A stretch of DNA of 64,000 nucleotides. Source: Datnioides undecimradiatus (Eukaryota; Chordata; Actinopteri; Lobotiformes; Datnioididae). Both the position numbers and the translations under genes were made by a program. Location: the NCBI GenBank assembly GCA_008933995.1, contig WARS01000033.1, positions 1,800,501 through 1,864,500 on the forward strand, read 5' to 3'. Shown in pieces: positions 13,196 through 26,300 of this stretch. Positions within the stretch are counted from its first letter, which is position 1. Each line of letters opens with the position of its first letter. Below the pieces are notes generated by a model. That model was not told where the DNA came from. It did no database searches and was given only the letters and a program-made list of their open reading frames with translations.

Positions 13196-14397
13196 CCAAA
13201 GAATCGCTGTGGCTTGGTTTCTTAAAGGAGTTCCTTAAAACAACACCAACGGAAAATCAATAGTTATTACCAGTCTGCAAATATGAGCCGGAGCACATTT
13301 AACACAACTGCAGTTTAACCTTTAACACCTGACAGATGGATATATACTCGGTAAGACATAACCAGTCTCAAAGAGGCATGTCACAAATGGAACCCTGATG
13401 ATGTCATCAGGGTAAGGTTGGGTTTAGAGGCTGCACATTTTTTAAAAAGAAAGCTTGGATCACAAATAATTAAATTATTGGAGTTGAACATTGAGACTAT
13501 TTAAATTCATAGAATTTGCAGTCCAGATAATTACAGTACATATAATAAGGGTTAGGCAGTATGACAATAAACGCAGTATGAGGATATATAACTATCAGAG
13601 ACTTTTAAAATACTGTTTATACCTTGTTAGTCTTCTCTTTATCATCTCAGCTTGTATTATCTAAAAGTTCACAATGTTACAATGAATACTGACTTTACAA
13701 CATGAAATAGAGAGGATTTAGCCATATTACTCACTCCCACTGCTAATCTACAATCATAAATGCACTAATGTTAATACTGTAGGCGTTATGTGTAGTTAAC
13801 AAACGGAGGCTGATCCCCATTCAGTTAGCATTAATACAGTGTAGACCTCTGTTGTTCCCAACTGATCAGACAAAGGGGGTAGCAAGGAACAAAGCCACCA
13901 CCAGAGCTAGGCACACAAAAACGATCTTTCCTCAAAAAAGACATCATAAGCAAAATGTTATGTCGTTTAGTTCAATCTTAATGTGAATCATTCTGGCTAA
14001 AGATCACTTCATTTCCGACTTTCTGCCCCTGGCTTGGATCTGATACTTGGCAATCTGAGCTCAGTCTCAATGTAACATGAACATTACTATAGATAAACCC
14101 CGTCACTAGGGAAATCATACTTATTTCAACTTGAAACCCCATTGTTTGCTGATTCTTTAAGAAACAAGTCTTATATTTCTTTGCTTTTTGTCTTATTCTT
14201 CCTTCACTTTATATTTTATTGTTCGTAAAACTGCTCGAATCAGTTAAAGACCGTTATATTCAAAAGATCAGCCACCAATCTGTGACCTACCAGTAAAGGT
14301 AAGATAAGGAGAGCAGTGCTCATCTGGCTAAGCAGGGACGCTAATGGAAACCCTGTGGTAATATTGCAGTAAGGTCACTGATAATCAGTTGACTTAC
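13196..14397 (-). other. casp8ap2: CASP8AP2 first intron plus the rest of exon 2
   Basis: The exon carrying the assigned start probably extends to 13233 (acceptor TTTTAAG on the minus strand). The intron then runs 13234-14397, to the donor GTAAGTC at 14393-14397. The intron holds a 20-base near-palindrome, CCCTGATGA-TG-TCATCAGGG (13393-13412). Nothing else in it is recognisable. Confidence 0.65.
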
Positions 14398-14987
14398 TTG
14401 TTCTCGTATTGTTGTGTGTCCTCCTGTTGTTTACAACTGTATTGTCGCGCCAAGACTTCACTGCACAGGAAGTAACGACATTTTCCCGCGGTCTGTCAAC
14501 GTTGAGGGTGTGCTCTTGTAGCTCCTCCGTTTCCAAAACTATTCTTAAAACACGACTCGAACCCGAAACGAACGCGCTTGTTCGGCGACTTATGTTCTTC
14601 CTCGGCGGTTCATATTCTACCACAACCAGCTGACATAAACAAATACATTGTAATCCAGCAGAAATGGCAGTTTGCACGAGCGAAAGTTGCTCCACTCGCG
14701 GGGATAGTTGCACTGTGCCGGCGTCACTGCCTAGTCGCGTCATCAAACCGCGACGTCGGAGGGTATTCCAGCCCGACCCGGAAGGATTTGTGCTCCACTC
14801 ACATGTGGACAGGATTTTAACACCAGTGACGGGAACGTGCTTATGTGTTGTGATACAACCTCAGGCAGGCGAGCGCGTAATGAGCCTCACAGTTTGGTTT
14901 AATAACAGTAAGTCGGGATACCTGTTCATACACCGCGCGAGCTGGTTTTCGTTGTAGATCGCTCCTCCAGAGGCGACAAATGATACG
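14398..14987. promoter_or_regulatory. Bidirectional CASP8AP2 / MDN1 promoter region
   Basis: The first CASP8AP2 exon (minus, ending at 14398) and the MDN1 start (plus, 14988) are head to head. The block is rich in CpG compared with the flanking introns. Visible sites are: GTCGCGCCAAG (14444-14454), which reads CTTGGCGCGAC on the minus strand and is E2F-like; TTTTCCCGCGG (14481-14491), also E2F-like; CAGGAAGT (14466-14473) and CCGGAAG (14779-14785), ETS-like. No TATA box is evident. Start sites cannot be read from sequence. A possible 5' UTR acceptor for MDN1 (TTTTCGTTGTAG) ends at 14957. Confidence 0.7.
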
Positions 14988-17108
14988 ATGGAAAATTTAG
15001 AATTGAGCCTGTCATCACTGGGCACCATATCCAGACATGTTGACAAAAGTCACAACGAACTAAGCCAATATTTGTCAAAACAGGTAAGATATGTTGATTC
15101 CTGGCTCGTGTGAAATAAAAGATTGTGTTTGTAGTGTTTGATTTTCGCACTGTGACTCAAAACGTGTCCTGTGTGCAGCATGCAGCAGCATTCCCATCAC
15201 ATGTCAGGAGTCACTGTACAAATGACACCATTAGTGTGTATTGGGGCATTAAAACTGGTCTGCTGCCTTGTTAGTCCCTAAGATGTAAATATTTTGAATT
15301 ATGTTTTTTTTCTATTATTGGGACCTTATTATCATATGATCTCCCCTCAGATATGGAGCCAGCAGGACAGGCAGTGTATTCTGGAGTGTTTGGCTCAGCT
15401 GCTGTTGGAGAAGGACTACACTTTGCTGATCGCTCGACACCTGCGACCGCTGGTTCTGGACCTGTTGGAGCGGAATGCAGAGAGGGTCAAAGCTGGTGGC
15501 AGGATCAACCATGACCTCCACGAGCGCCTGTGTGTGGCCCTCAGCAAACTCCTCGGCATCAGTCCTGATGCACAGGCGTAAGTGGACTCTACTCTCCTCA
15601 TGGGGTCAAACTGGTAATTCACCCTTAACTGTTGCCCCCATGCGTTGAAATTGGGCAAACTTGACACAGCAGTGGTCACCTAATGTTTATAAAGCTGTAG
15701 TGGGGGAGTTATTATGGCATTGTAATGTCGTACTGTACCAATATTCTTCTTCTCTCCATAAGGTTTGCTGCCAGGTACTTCAATGATGCCCCACCAGTGT
15801 TTCAGAGGCTCTTCTTCACCAGTGAGGAGTCATCGGCTGTTCACTATGGCCCCAGGAGGATGAAGCTGCGCGACCTCATGGGTGCCACCCTACGCTTCCT
15901 CCAGAGCGACTGTGCCAAGTTTCGAATGCTCTGGGACTGGAGTCCCTGTGTGTCACAGCTGCTTACCAGCGACGTCATGGTGCGAGGGTGCGTATCTTCC
16001 CCTTTACACCCAAAGAGGTCTAACCGGACCCTGTGGTATAACATGTCCATGACCACAGCTGGTTTCACTGATGGAAATCTAAAACAAGCGCTGTTAATAC
16101 TTTATTACTAAATGTCAATGTGTTTGCATGTTTCAGCCCATTTCCTGCTGATTCACACTCTTATTATCACTGAGGCGCACTCTCCAAAGCAAACATCCGT
16201 ATTTGGAGTTTTAATGCATTTCCCTGCCCTCTAGTTAACTGTTATTGTCTCCTCAGTTATTGTGTTGTGAAAGTGAGCTTATGAAACATTACTTGAGGTG
16301 ATCCTGAACATTAAAGTTACTTTGATAACTGCCAAAGTAATAATCCACGACTAATTGTGGCTATTAATGTCAAATCAGTCACATATGCAATGGTAACATG
16401 TTTTTCACTGTAACAATGGATTATTAATCTCAAATAAGGAATATCCATACTGCAGAACATCCTACCTGTGCAAACCTGTGGATGATAATAACATGTTCAT
16501 ATTTCACTACAGTTTACAGTTGTATAAATGTGAACTTGGCGTCACTGTTAGCTGTCACACCATTGTTAATACCATTGTAAACCTTCCTACGGCTTTTAAC
16601 ACTCACTCTTCTGTGTTTCCCCACTGTCTCTGACAGGTACACTGCTCAGTGTCTGGCGCTGGTCTCTCACATGACTGATAACCAGAAAACCATCTTTCTG
16701 CGAAAGGTGCTGACAAGTGATGAAATCCTACACATGAAAATAAAGTATGTATCTTTTGGTTTTGTCTTTCTTTATCTATTGAAATGTCTTGGACTTGGAG
16801 TATTATTGAAAATGTGCAGTTTCAGTGTTCCTTTGTTTGCATACATCCATCCATATTTATTAATATGATGCTTCTTAAGCTCTGTGTCAAACCCTTGTTT
16901 TCGTTGCTTCTCTAGAGCTTTGGAAGAAACTCAGCAGCTGGAGGTAGAAAAAGCCCTGGTGTTAACCAATCAGGGCTCGGTGATGTGGCGCCAGGAGAAA
17001 GCTAATAAATTCACCAGGGGCCAGGTGGTATCAGAGGACCTGTCCCAGAATGTTGTGGCAGTGTGTGGTGTTGTCCTGCCCAGGATAGTTCCCAGGCAGG
17101 CTGAGCAG
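14988..17108 (+). other. mdn1: MDN1 coding exons 1-5: N-terminal domain (residues 1-283)
   Basis: Exons: 14988-15083, 15351-15577, 15763-15987, 16637-16744, 16916-17108. This helical domain precedes the AAA ring. Motifs typical of midasin are NHDLHERLCVALSKLLG and RRMKLRDLM. It ends just before the first AAA module. Intron 3 (15988-16636) is the longest here and holds nothing recognisable. Confidence 0.95.
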
Positions 17109-20100
17109 GTATGTCCCCTTCAGTTCGTCACATAAAACAGTCTCTACTGTTGATCTTCTGTGTCCTTATGTTGATCCCTGTTTGCAGCTGAACCCAAAAG
17201 ATCTGGTACTGGTGGACTCAACCTGCCGTAATCTGAGGAGACTGGCTTTGGCCGTGGCTTCCCAGAAGCCCGTGCTGCTCGAGGGTCCTATTGGATGCGG
17301 TAAAACTGCCCTGGTGGAGTTTATGGCTGCTGTCACGGGACATATGAAGGCTACGGAGATCCTCAAGGTCCAGCTCGGGGATCAAACTGACAGCAAGGTG
17401 AGAGAACATAGAAGCGGCCTTCAGTTAAAGGGGCACTCATAGAACTCAGTTTACAGGAGTTGCTCAGTATCTGAATGGTTACAGTGTGTGGCACGTGTAA
17501 ATAAATAAATGAAGTATATTTTAAGTACTTCCATTGCGAGTGCCCAGACTTTTTGGAGGGACAATACTAACCCAGCAGAGAAGCACTTTAACAGTCAGCA
17601 GAGCTTAGATGCTAGGCGGCTGATTTGTGATTGTGTTTTGTTTGCGTCCCAGATGCTGCTCGGGATGTACCGCTGCACTGACATACCGGGGAAGTTTGTG
17701 TGGCAGCCAGGAACGCTGACACAAGCTGTGTCTAAAGGCCAGTGGATCCTCTTGGAAGACATAGATCACGCACCTCTGGATGTGGTGAGTTAAGGTTAGA
17801 TTTGTTGCGCAGATGTCAGGTCCACACACCACAGCCGGACTGAGATGTTCTTTTTTTTAGATATCCGTGCTGCTGCCGTTGATGGAGAACAAGAAGCTGA
17901 TGATTCCAGGACGGGAGGACTGCATCGATGTTGCTCCTGGGTTTCAGTTCTTTGCAACCAGAAGGTAAGAATACATTACACCCTACATGTACATCTACAA
18001 CAGCAGCTTGGCTATCCTTGTTTTACATTCAGAGCATTTATATGCACCATGGAGATTGTTACCAGCATTTGGTGGTAATCAGATTGTCTCTTTCTATTTA
18101 TTCATGTGTTCTCACGGTCAAAACATTGATTGTATTGATGTCACAATATAAATAATTGTTGTATGCTTGTGTATTGCAGGATGTATTACAGTGGAGGCAG
18201 CTGGCACAAACCACAGACCTCTCATGCAGCGCTGCTGGACAAGTACTGGACCAAGCTGCAAATGGGCAACATGACGCGGGATGAGCTGAAGAAGGTGAGT
18301 GTGGTGGCGGTCCTCGCACACAGGCGTCGTCATTTATAGCACCTGATTAGATCAGTTCTCAGGACAGTGTGGGCTTCCCTCTGTTCAGGGCGCACATCTT
18401 ACCCTGCCTTCATTCTCACTGGTCCTCAGAGCCCGATGACATCATGTATTTCCCCCGCAGCAGCAGAATCTTGCTAATCTTCTTCACTAATGGTGCCTCG
18501 TCCTGTGTCTCTGTGTGTGTAGGTGCTCATCAGCAGGTATCCCAGGCTGGCGGTGGTGTCAGACCGTCTCCTGGACATCTACTGCCAGCTCACCGGGGAC
18601 AGACACTCTGACGTGGACACCAGCAGCGTCCAGACCTCCGATGGCAGCCAGGAGCACAGGGCTGAGGACAGAAGTGCACCGCTGGAGGGGAGAGCCCTGT
18701 CACTGAGGTGAGGCCCAGCTCAACGCTGAATCTCCTCTCCCTTTACTTCCATTTTTGTAAAGGAGCTTATCTGTGCAGCCATGTGTGGGCAGCAGTTTGT
18801 CCTACGTTATTATGGGCTGTAACAAGGTTGGGATGTGTTTGGGACGTGGTAATTTAGTATTTCAGTTCCTTGGTAGACACAGACGCGAGGGCACTGAGGA
18901 TCAGATTGGTCCTATTAGGAACAGGTAAAAATGTGATGATTGGACCTATTTCACTGCAGTGCACTCTGGGAGTTGCAGTGCTGGTAATGCTTCCGTGGCC
19001 GGTCTAAATATCTATGTGAAGAATCATCAAGAATATGACTCATTGTACAGTTTACTAATAGTTAATTGGGTTTTTTTTGTATGCTGGTCATGTGACTTCA
19101 CTCCTCCTGCACTGTTACAGGACCATGTGCCTTTTACATGATCTTGGTGTAACAATCCATTTGTCACTCAGCATGTGTTCTATCTGCACCGTGACTCTCA
19201 GGACCCCCTCATCCCGACAGCCATCCTCAGTGGGGGCAAACCTAGAAAGCTGCAGCCCACTCCGGCCTCACGTCTGTCAGATTCCTTCCAATCCGAACTA
19301 CCAGCCAGTCTGCAGCGGCAGCCTCCACAGCTTTAATTAGCTTTCCACTAGCTGCTGCTGCGTTCGATAGCTTATTGATCGGACTGTCCTCTGGACGAGG
19401 GGCTGGATCCGCAGCTTGTGCAGGTCGCACCGGGCCGTTCTCATTAGGTAACAGATGTGTAAACACCTCCTCGCTTAGAGACAGCACTGGTCTGCCCCGG
19501 TCACGCTCCGAACTCTCCATGCTCTTTCAACGCGGACCGCAGGAGACGCGCTGGTGAAGATTCAGCCGTGAATCAATGCGTTAGTCGTGCCGGTAGTTTC
19601 CATGCTGTCCACTTCAATAGCGCATATGCTTTTCATGGATCAATGTAATTAACTTTATAGCTCAGCCTGTGATGCTCATATGTGTTGGTCCAGGTCATGA
19701 GGGTTCACGTTGTTGACGGAGATGTGTTTACTTCCATCCTTGTTTAGGTTTGCATGTTGTTTCACCTGACAATATTTAATTTCATAAGCTTGTCAGTGAT
19801 GCCAGCCCTCAGTTCAGTCATTTCAGTTCTTTTCCTATTTTGTTCTTCCTCATCACCTGAGTTGCTGGCTCTGCAGCTGGCTGTCAGATTTCATAAGTAT
19901 GAACATCAGATACATAATGATGTGCATTGCATTTTTCATATTCATATTTTCATATTTTTCATCTTATTCTCTTCCCTTAATGTGTCTTCGCCATGACGCC
20001 GCAGGGACCTGCTGAAATGGTGCGAGCGGATCAGCGTTAACTTCGACAGCACCTCGTCAGCCACAGCACAACACGTCTTCCAAGAGGTTAGCACGTTTGA

Positions 20101-22231
20101 TTTCCTGTCAGAGGCTGGTTGTTGGGCCTCCAGGCGTAATATTAGTGATAATCAGAGTGATAATAACATCTGATGATAGCATGATAGTCTTTATTCATCC
20201 GGTTTTGTTTCTTGTCTTCTTTCGTCAGGCTCTCGACTGCTTCACAGCCATGCTGTCTCGCCCTGAGAGTCGACTGAGAATGGCCGAGATCATCGGCAGC
20301 AAGCTCAACATCTCCAAAGAGAAGGTGTGAGATGAACCTTTGTGGCAGATTAGAGTTTGCAGGGGGACACGTGTACAAAGAAGCTAAAGCGAATTAGACA
20401 GTGATGTGATGCACATGATGAAAACTACGTCTCACTGTGACTGAATATAATCAATCAAAGACTCTTTCACACTTGTGTCCAGGCCCTGCACTTCTGCCAC
20501 ATGTATCAGCCCGGCATCATGCTGACTGAGCTGGAGGCCTCGGTGGGCAGAGCGACTCTGGCTCGAAAGCAGACTGAAGCGGTGCAGCTGAGTGTGTAAG
20601 TGGGACATCCTGCCCACCCGCCCCCTTTGACCTCTGTTTACACCATATAGGAATCAGCTAGTTGCTGTGCCAATATTCACCCACTGATAGGACCAAAGTA
20701 GACCCCCTGCTGGTAAATTGAATAAACATCGAATTGATTTCAGACTGCATTATCGTAAACAAAGCCGTCTAATGGCTGGACCATCAGGACGCGCCCAAAT
20801 ATTCACATTGATCGCTTCACCCGGCCGATATGAATGGTTGTCAAACTTTGGACTGAAAACAAAGGAAGTGCGACTTTGGTACTCGCATGCAAAAACTAAA
20901 CAGTGTGAGGTGCATGCAGCGGTGATAATGCCATTAAAAGTAATCTGATCGGGTAATTAAAGGCCTATTCCCACCTCACTTGGCCTGGTATGAGGTTAAT
21001 AGTGGCTATTGTTGTGAATATTAAACTTCAGGTGCGTTCAGGAAATATGTATTGTATAATTAATCATCTCGATGATCAGCAAATGTGTTTTCATTACCAC
21101 GAGCAGGGACAACCAGACGTTTGCCCCCACACGTCCCTCGGCCGTGCTGCTAGAACAACTGGCAGTGTGTGTAGCCAAAGGGGAGCCTGTTCTCCTGGTG
21201 GGAGAGACGGGAACTGGAAAGACCTCCACTGTCCAGCATCTGGCCCGAGTCACAGGTGAGCTCAGGAAGCAGCCGGGCCGACCATCAGGTCATAGACTGT
21301 AGACGGGGTTGGAGGTCTGATCCCTGGCTCCTCCTGTCCTGAACCATCACTATGGATGTTTGATGAAGCAGGAATCCATACCCCTCTTGATTCAGTTATT
21401 CCTCATTATGTGTTCATTCCAGGACACAGGTTGCGGGTCGTGAACATGAACCAGCAGAGTGACACTGCAGACCTGCTCGGAGGGTGAGTGAGACCCAGAA
21501 ATGAATATTTACATAACGTTTTCCATCACTTACAAACTGCATGGCTCCGGGATGTCAGATACTATCAGTCATTCTGATGCAGCAGAGGACCCCCTCCTGC
21601 AAAACGCCAACATATCAAACATGCAACATGCATTTGGGTCAGAACTGGTTATTTTCTGCCCAACGCAGGTACAAGCCAGTTGACCACAAGCAGATCTTGC
21701 TGCCCCTGCGGGAGGCCTTTGAGGACCTGTTCTCCCAGACGTACTCGAGGAAGCAGAACCTGACCTTCCTGGGTCATGTGCAGACCTGCTTCAGGGGGAA
21801 GCGCTGGCAGGATCTGCTCAAACTCATGGACCACGTCTGCAAGTCTGCCCTCACCAAGGAGCTGCAGGAGAAGTCAAACGGTACTAGAGAGAGTAACTGA
21901 TTAAAACAGTTAGCATACTGTCCGCTGTAGCACGGTGAAAGACTGATACTTCTTGTGTGTTTGTGCAGCCGCCTTGCTGCAGGAGCAGTGGGAAGCGTTG
22001 GCGGCCAAGCTGAGCCAGACCCAGCAGCAGATCCGAGCCTGTGAGACAGCCATGGTCTTCGCCTTTGTAGAGGTAAAACCTAAGAATATATTAATGAGGG
22101 GCACCCGAGGGGGCTAATGGTTAGGGCACATACCACATTACTGCAACACATCCCTCTTCTGTACGGTCACACTAAAATGCCATAAATACCAGAAATGCCT
22201 TTGTTCCTGTGTGTCACTGGCTGCAGCTCTA

Positions 22232-22304
<73 letters not shown>

Positions 22305-23259
22305 CTTCTGTAGGGCACCCTGGCTCAGGCAGTGAAGAAGGGCCACTGGATCCTCCTGGATGAGATCAACCTGGCGGCAGCAGAGACCCTGGAGTGTTTG
22401 AGTGGACTGCTGGAGGGCAGCGCTGGATCTCTGGTGCTGCTGGACCGTGGAGACACCGGTGAGGGCTGCTGTCACTCACACAGCAGAGTTGAGCTATACT
22501 GTTATTTGGCTGCAGCTCATATGAGAGTCTGTTGCCAACTTTCATCTTTTAACCCTGCAAAAGCAACAATCAGCAAGTGCTAAGATGAGAAACCACTACC
22601 TGGAGTTTTACTGGAACTTCTTTTCAGAATCCAAACTGAGCAACAAACAAACAACACATGTGCAGTCATATTTACAGTGTGATGTGTCAATGATGATGAG
22701 GTGTCAACTAGCTCTGCTAAACTTTAGTGAATTTGTCCTTTTTTCACCAGAGGTTCAATGTTTCACGCCCAAACACTATTGTTTTAACCAAATTTATTCT
22801 GCCACCCTGTATTTTTTTTTTTTTTTTTTTTTTTAATTGCCACTCATGCTTTTTGTGTTATTGTGTCACAGAGCCCCTCGTCCGTCACCCAGACTTCCGG
22901 CTTTTTGCCTGCATGAACCCGGCTACTGATGTGGGCAAGAGAAACCTGCCTCTGGGCCTCAGGAACAGGTGAGAGCGTGCAGAGGTGAAGGGAAAGTCAG
23001 AGTCTTTGTCTCCTGGATGTAGCTAGAATGAGCTACTGTTTTGTTCTTATTTGGTCTCAGAAACATGTCCCGGACAGAGCTGAACTCACTGTCTGTCTGC
23101 CGCCTGTCTGTCTGCCTGTCTGTCTGTTTCACAGGTTCACTGAGCTGTATGTCGAGGAGCTGGAGAATGAGGGAGACCTGCGGATTCTGGTCTCAGACTA
23201 CCTCAAGGGCTTGAATCCACACAGGAGTGTCATCAGTGGCATTATCAGGTTAGCCTTTC

Positions 23260-23305
<46 letters not shown>

Positions 23306-26300
23306 GCAGCAGGTAAAATAAGGTGACCCTAGCCTTTGTCACACTGTGTATTAAGTGAACATATGGTTCTACTGCAAAGCCACCACTTCTCTGTGTTTTA
23401 ATTAAAAAACAGTAATGATATTAAGCAAGCTTAAAGTTTAAATTGCTTCAGATCACACAAAGGTTATGCATCTGATTTGCTGGAAAGCCGCAGTGAACAA
23501 CGTGTTTTAAGCCCTGATGCAAATGAGACACATTCAGCAGCCTGCAGGTGTTCAGGACACTCTGGTGGGCAGCGTGGAAACTTAAAGCTGTTATGTTCTG
23601 CTCCTGGGAAAAGAAAAGATTAAAACTGTGTATATGTGTAGTTTTTACCTAGCAGTACGCAAGGAGGCCAGCTCACACCTGGTGGACGGGACGGGCCACA
23701 GACCCTACTACAGCCTGCGCACCCTGTGCAGGGCGCTGAAGTACGTGGCGGCGAACCCCTGCAACATAGTGCAGCGCTCACTCTACGAGGTAGGCAGCTA
23801 GAGACAAAAGGGTCTCTTTAAAGGGTCAGTTCACTGAATTTGTTTTGTTACTGCTGCCTTTGTGCTCAGGTGTCGTAGGTTGGTGTTGGAAAAAGGTCAT
23901 ATTAAACAGTTTAATTGTTTTGGAGATTTGCTGTTGCCTTGTAACATTGTTTCTTCCCTTATTCTTGCTTACAGGGGTTCTGTCTGAGCTTCCTGACTCA
24001 GCTGGACAGAAGTTCCCACCCCCTGGTCCAGAAACTGGTGTGCCAGCACATCCTGATGGGGAACACCAAGTGTCTCAAACAAGTAAGACATTCATAGAGC
24101 TAGCTCCCTTCTGTGTAACTGCCGTCATTGATTTGAGATATTAATACTGACCGGGGCTTTTATTTTCCCCAGCGGCCTTTAACAGACTTGTATTAGAGAC
24201 AGGCCTTTATTTCTGACTTCATCTGTTTTTATGAACGTATATGGCATCATATTGCTCCCTGTCTTATTGATCTGCCACCGTCTTAGTTTACTTCGACAAA
24301 CTTAACTGTTCCTCCGTGTTTACCTGTTGTTTCTAAACATAATATCCATAAATTCAATAGAAAGTATTACTTCAGATTTTTTTCATTCTGGTTTCACTGA
24401 GAAAATTTTTTCCAAAGCTGTTGTCACAGAAACTTGACACTTCCTGCACACGTGACCTTTCACACTAAAGGTCATTCAGCAGCTGAAAGAGCGTAATCCC
24501 TTCCAGTGTTTCATGCGAATCATCTGCAGAAGGTGTCGGCTTTCATTTGATTAAACAATATGGCAAAGTGGAATCAACTGAAAACAGTCAGGGAAGAAAA
24601 CGGTACTTAAAAACGTTCTTGACCTGACTGAAGGGTTCAGGAAAAACAGGTTGCTGTGACCTTTTGAAGTCCCTGCTGTCAGTTTTGTGTCAAAGCTGCC
24701 AGTTCTCAGAGGGAGAATGATTTCATAATCAGCAGCACTGCTGTACCACAGAAGCTTGTAGACAAATAATGATGTTTTCAGGTCGCACTTTATGTACGCA
24801 GTGATATCTGTGACAGCTGAGGCATTTTGCTCTGTTTCCCGTAGCCCATCCCAGCACCCTTAGGCCGGCCATGTGTGGATGTGGAGGGCTACTGGGTGTC
24901 GCAGGGGGAGATGGAGCCGGCTGTGGACCCCAGCTACATCCTCACCGCCTCAGTTAAACTCAACCTCCGCGACCTCGCCAGAGTGGTGTCTGCAGGGTAG
25001 GAACACTGTTGCCCAGCCTGACCCCCTGCCCATGATTTCCCTCCAAATCAATGGGTTCATCCATAAACGTCCAGACATTCATTTTGTCAGAGCTAATTCT
25101 GGCTCTTTAGGAGCAAACACATCAGAGTGTGTTTGGACTGAATTCCCCCGCGGTCAGTGACCCGTCAGCAGGAAGCGATTAGCTTCTCCCTCCCTGTGTG
25201 GCTTCTGTTAGGGACATCCTGAACGTCTGAACAGCTGGTGGAGTTCTTCGATGGCGCATCTAACGTTGATGACATTTCATAATTGAGCTGCCTTTGTGCA
25301 AGATGTCACCACGGTGCAGACTTCTCACACAGAAGTCATCGGTGCTCATATCAATATCAGTACTCGCCTGCTCTGCAGCTGCTAAATGCTCCACTCTGTT
25401 TACCAGCTAACTGCACATGCCTAGATGTTGTTTGCTGTAATAAATAAATGTAATAAATAAATATTGTGCACTAATAATTGGAAAAATCGAGGATTTTAGC
25501 ATGTTTGTGCTGGGCTTAGACAGCCGTCACCTGTGCCGGTGTTGTCAACAGTGGCTGCTGTGTGACTGTGGTCTCTGCTCACCGCTCACTAGCATTTAAG
25601 GTTAATTAAAAGCTCCCAGGTTACAGCATCACTCTACACTGAGCTGATGACAAGTCAATAGTCCGCCCCCTCCCTCATCACTCTCTCTGTCGTAACGATT
25701 TGACCTTACAGGACTCATCCGGTACTGATCCAGGGAGAGACGTCTGTGGGGAAGACCAGTCTGATCCGCTGGCTGGCTGCAGCCACGGGGAACCAGTGTG
25801 TGAGAATCAACAACCACGAGCACACCGACATCCAGGAGTACATCGGCTGCTACTCCTCAGACGACAGGGGCAAGCTGGTGTTTAAAGAGGGTACGAGCAT
25901 GCACGCTGGTTCACAGTTATTAGGTTTTAAGCAGCATCTCAGACTTGACTATGTCCGGGTGAGATGGGAATTAGATAAAATAGATTCAATAGAAACAAAT
26001 AGAAAAGATAAAATCCCAACAACCTCAACAAATGAACTGTTCCTTTCTGTTTGAGTAACAGTAGATTAAAACTAGAGTGAGCAGCTTGTTTTCGCGAATG
26101 AATGATTCCGAATGAGTGAATGAATGAATTCATTAAATGATGTATTTGAAAGCCGTCTTTAGATGCATGTTCTCAGTAGGAGCTGGGCTTGGAACTTGAA
26201 GCCTCAGGCAGATTAAGGAAGTCAGAAGGTACTGAGAGGCACGCTGGTTATGGAGTCCACTACTGAACTCTGACATGACCTCAGACCAATGTGTCGTTCC

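Larger units (their letters stand above)
21107..24996 (+). other. mdn1: MDN1 coding exons 14-23: AAA2 (residues 629-1058)
   Basis: Exons: 21107-21255, 21423-21483, 21669-21880, 21969-22072, 22314-22458, 22872-22968, 23135-23248, 23642-23789, 23975-24082, 24845-24996. Walker A is GETGTGKT (661-668), Walker B ILLDEINLA (exon 18), and an RNRF arginine-finger-like site spans exons 19/20. AAA2 carries the large helical insert that contacts the ring. A (TG)34 tract sits just before exon 18, a (CA)20 tract just after exon 20, and a T23 run lies in intron 18. Confidence 0.95.

Noticed and set aside
13393..13412. Near-palindrome CCCTGATGATGTCATCAGGG in CASP8AP2 intron 1
   Set aside because: It looks like a CRE-type half-site palindrome, but single short palindromes of this size are common by chance and nothing around it supports a promoter.
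20325..20482. Possible C/D snoRNA in MDN1 intron 12 (ATGATGA then CTGA)
   Set aside because: The boxes are only about 17 bases apart, there is no good upstream C box and no terminal stem. Intron 31 has a GTGATGA without a D box. No snoRNA could be supported in any MDN1 intron.
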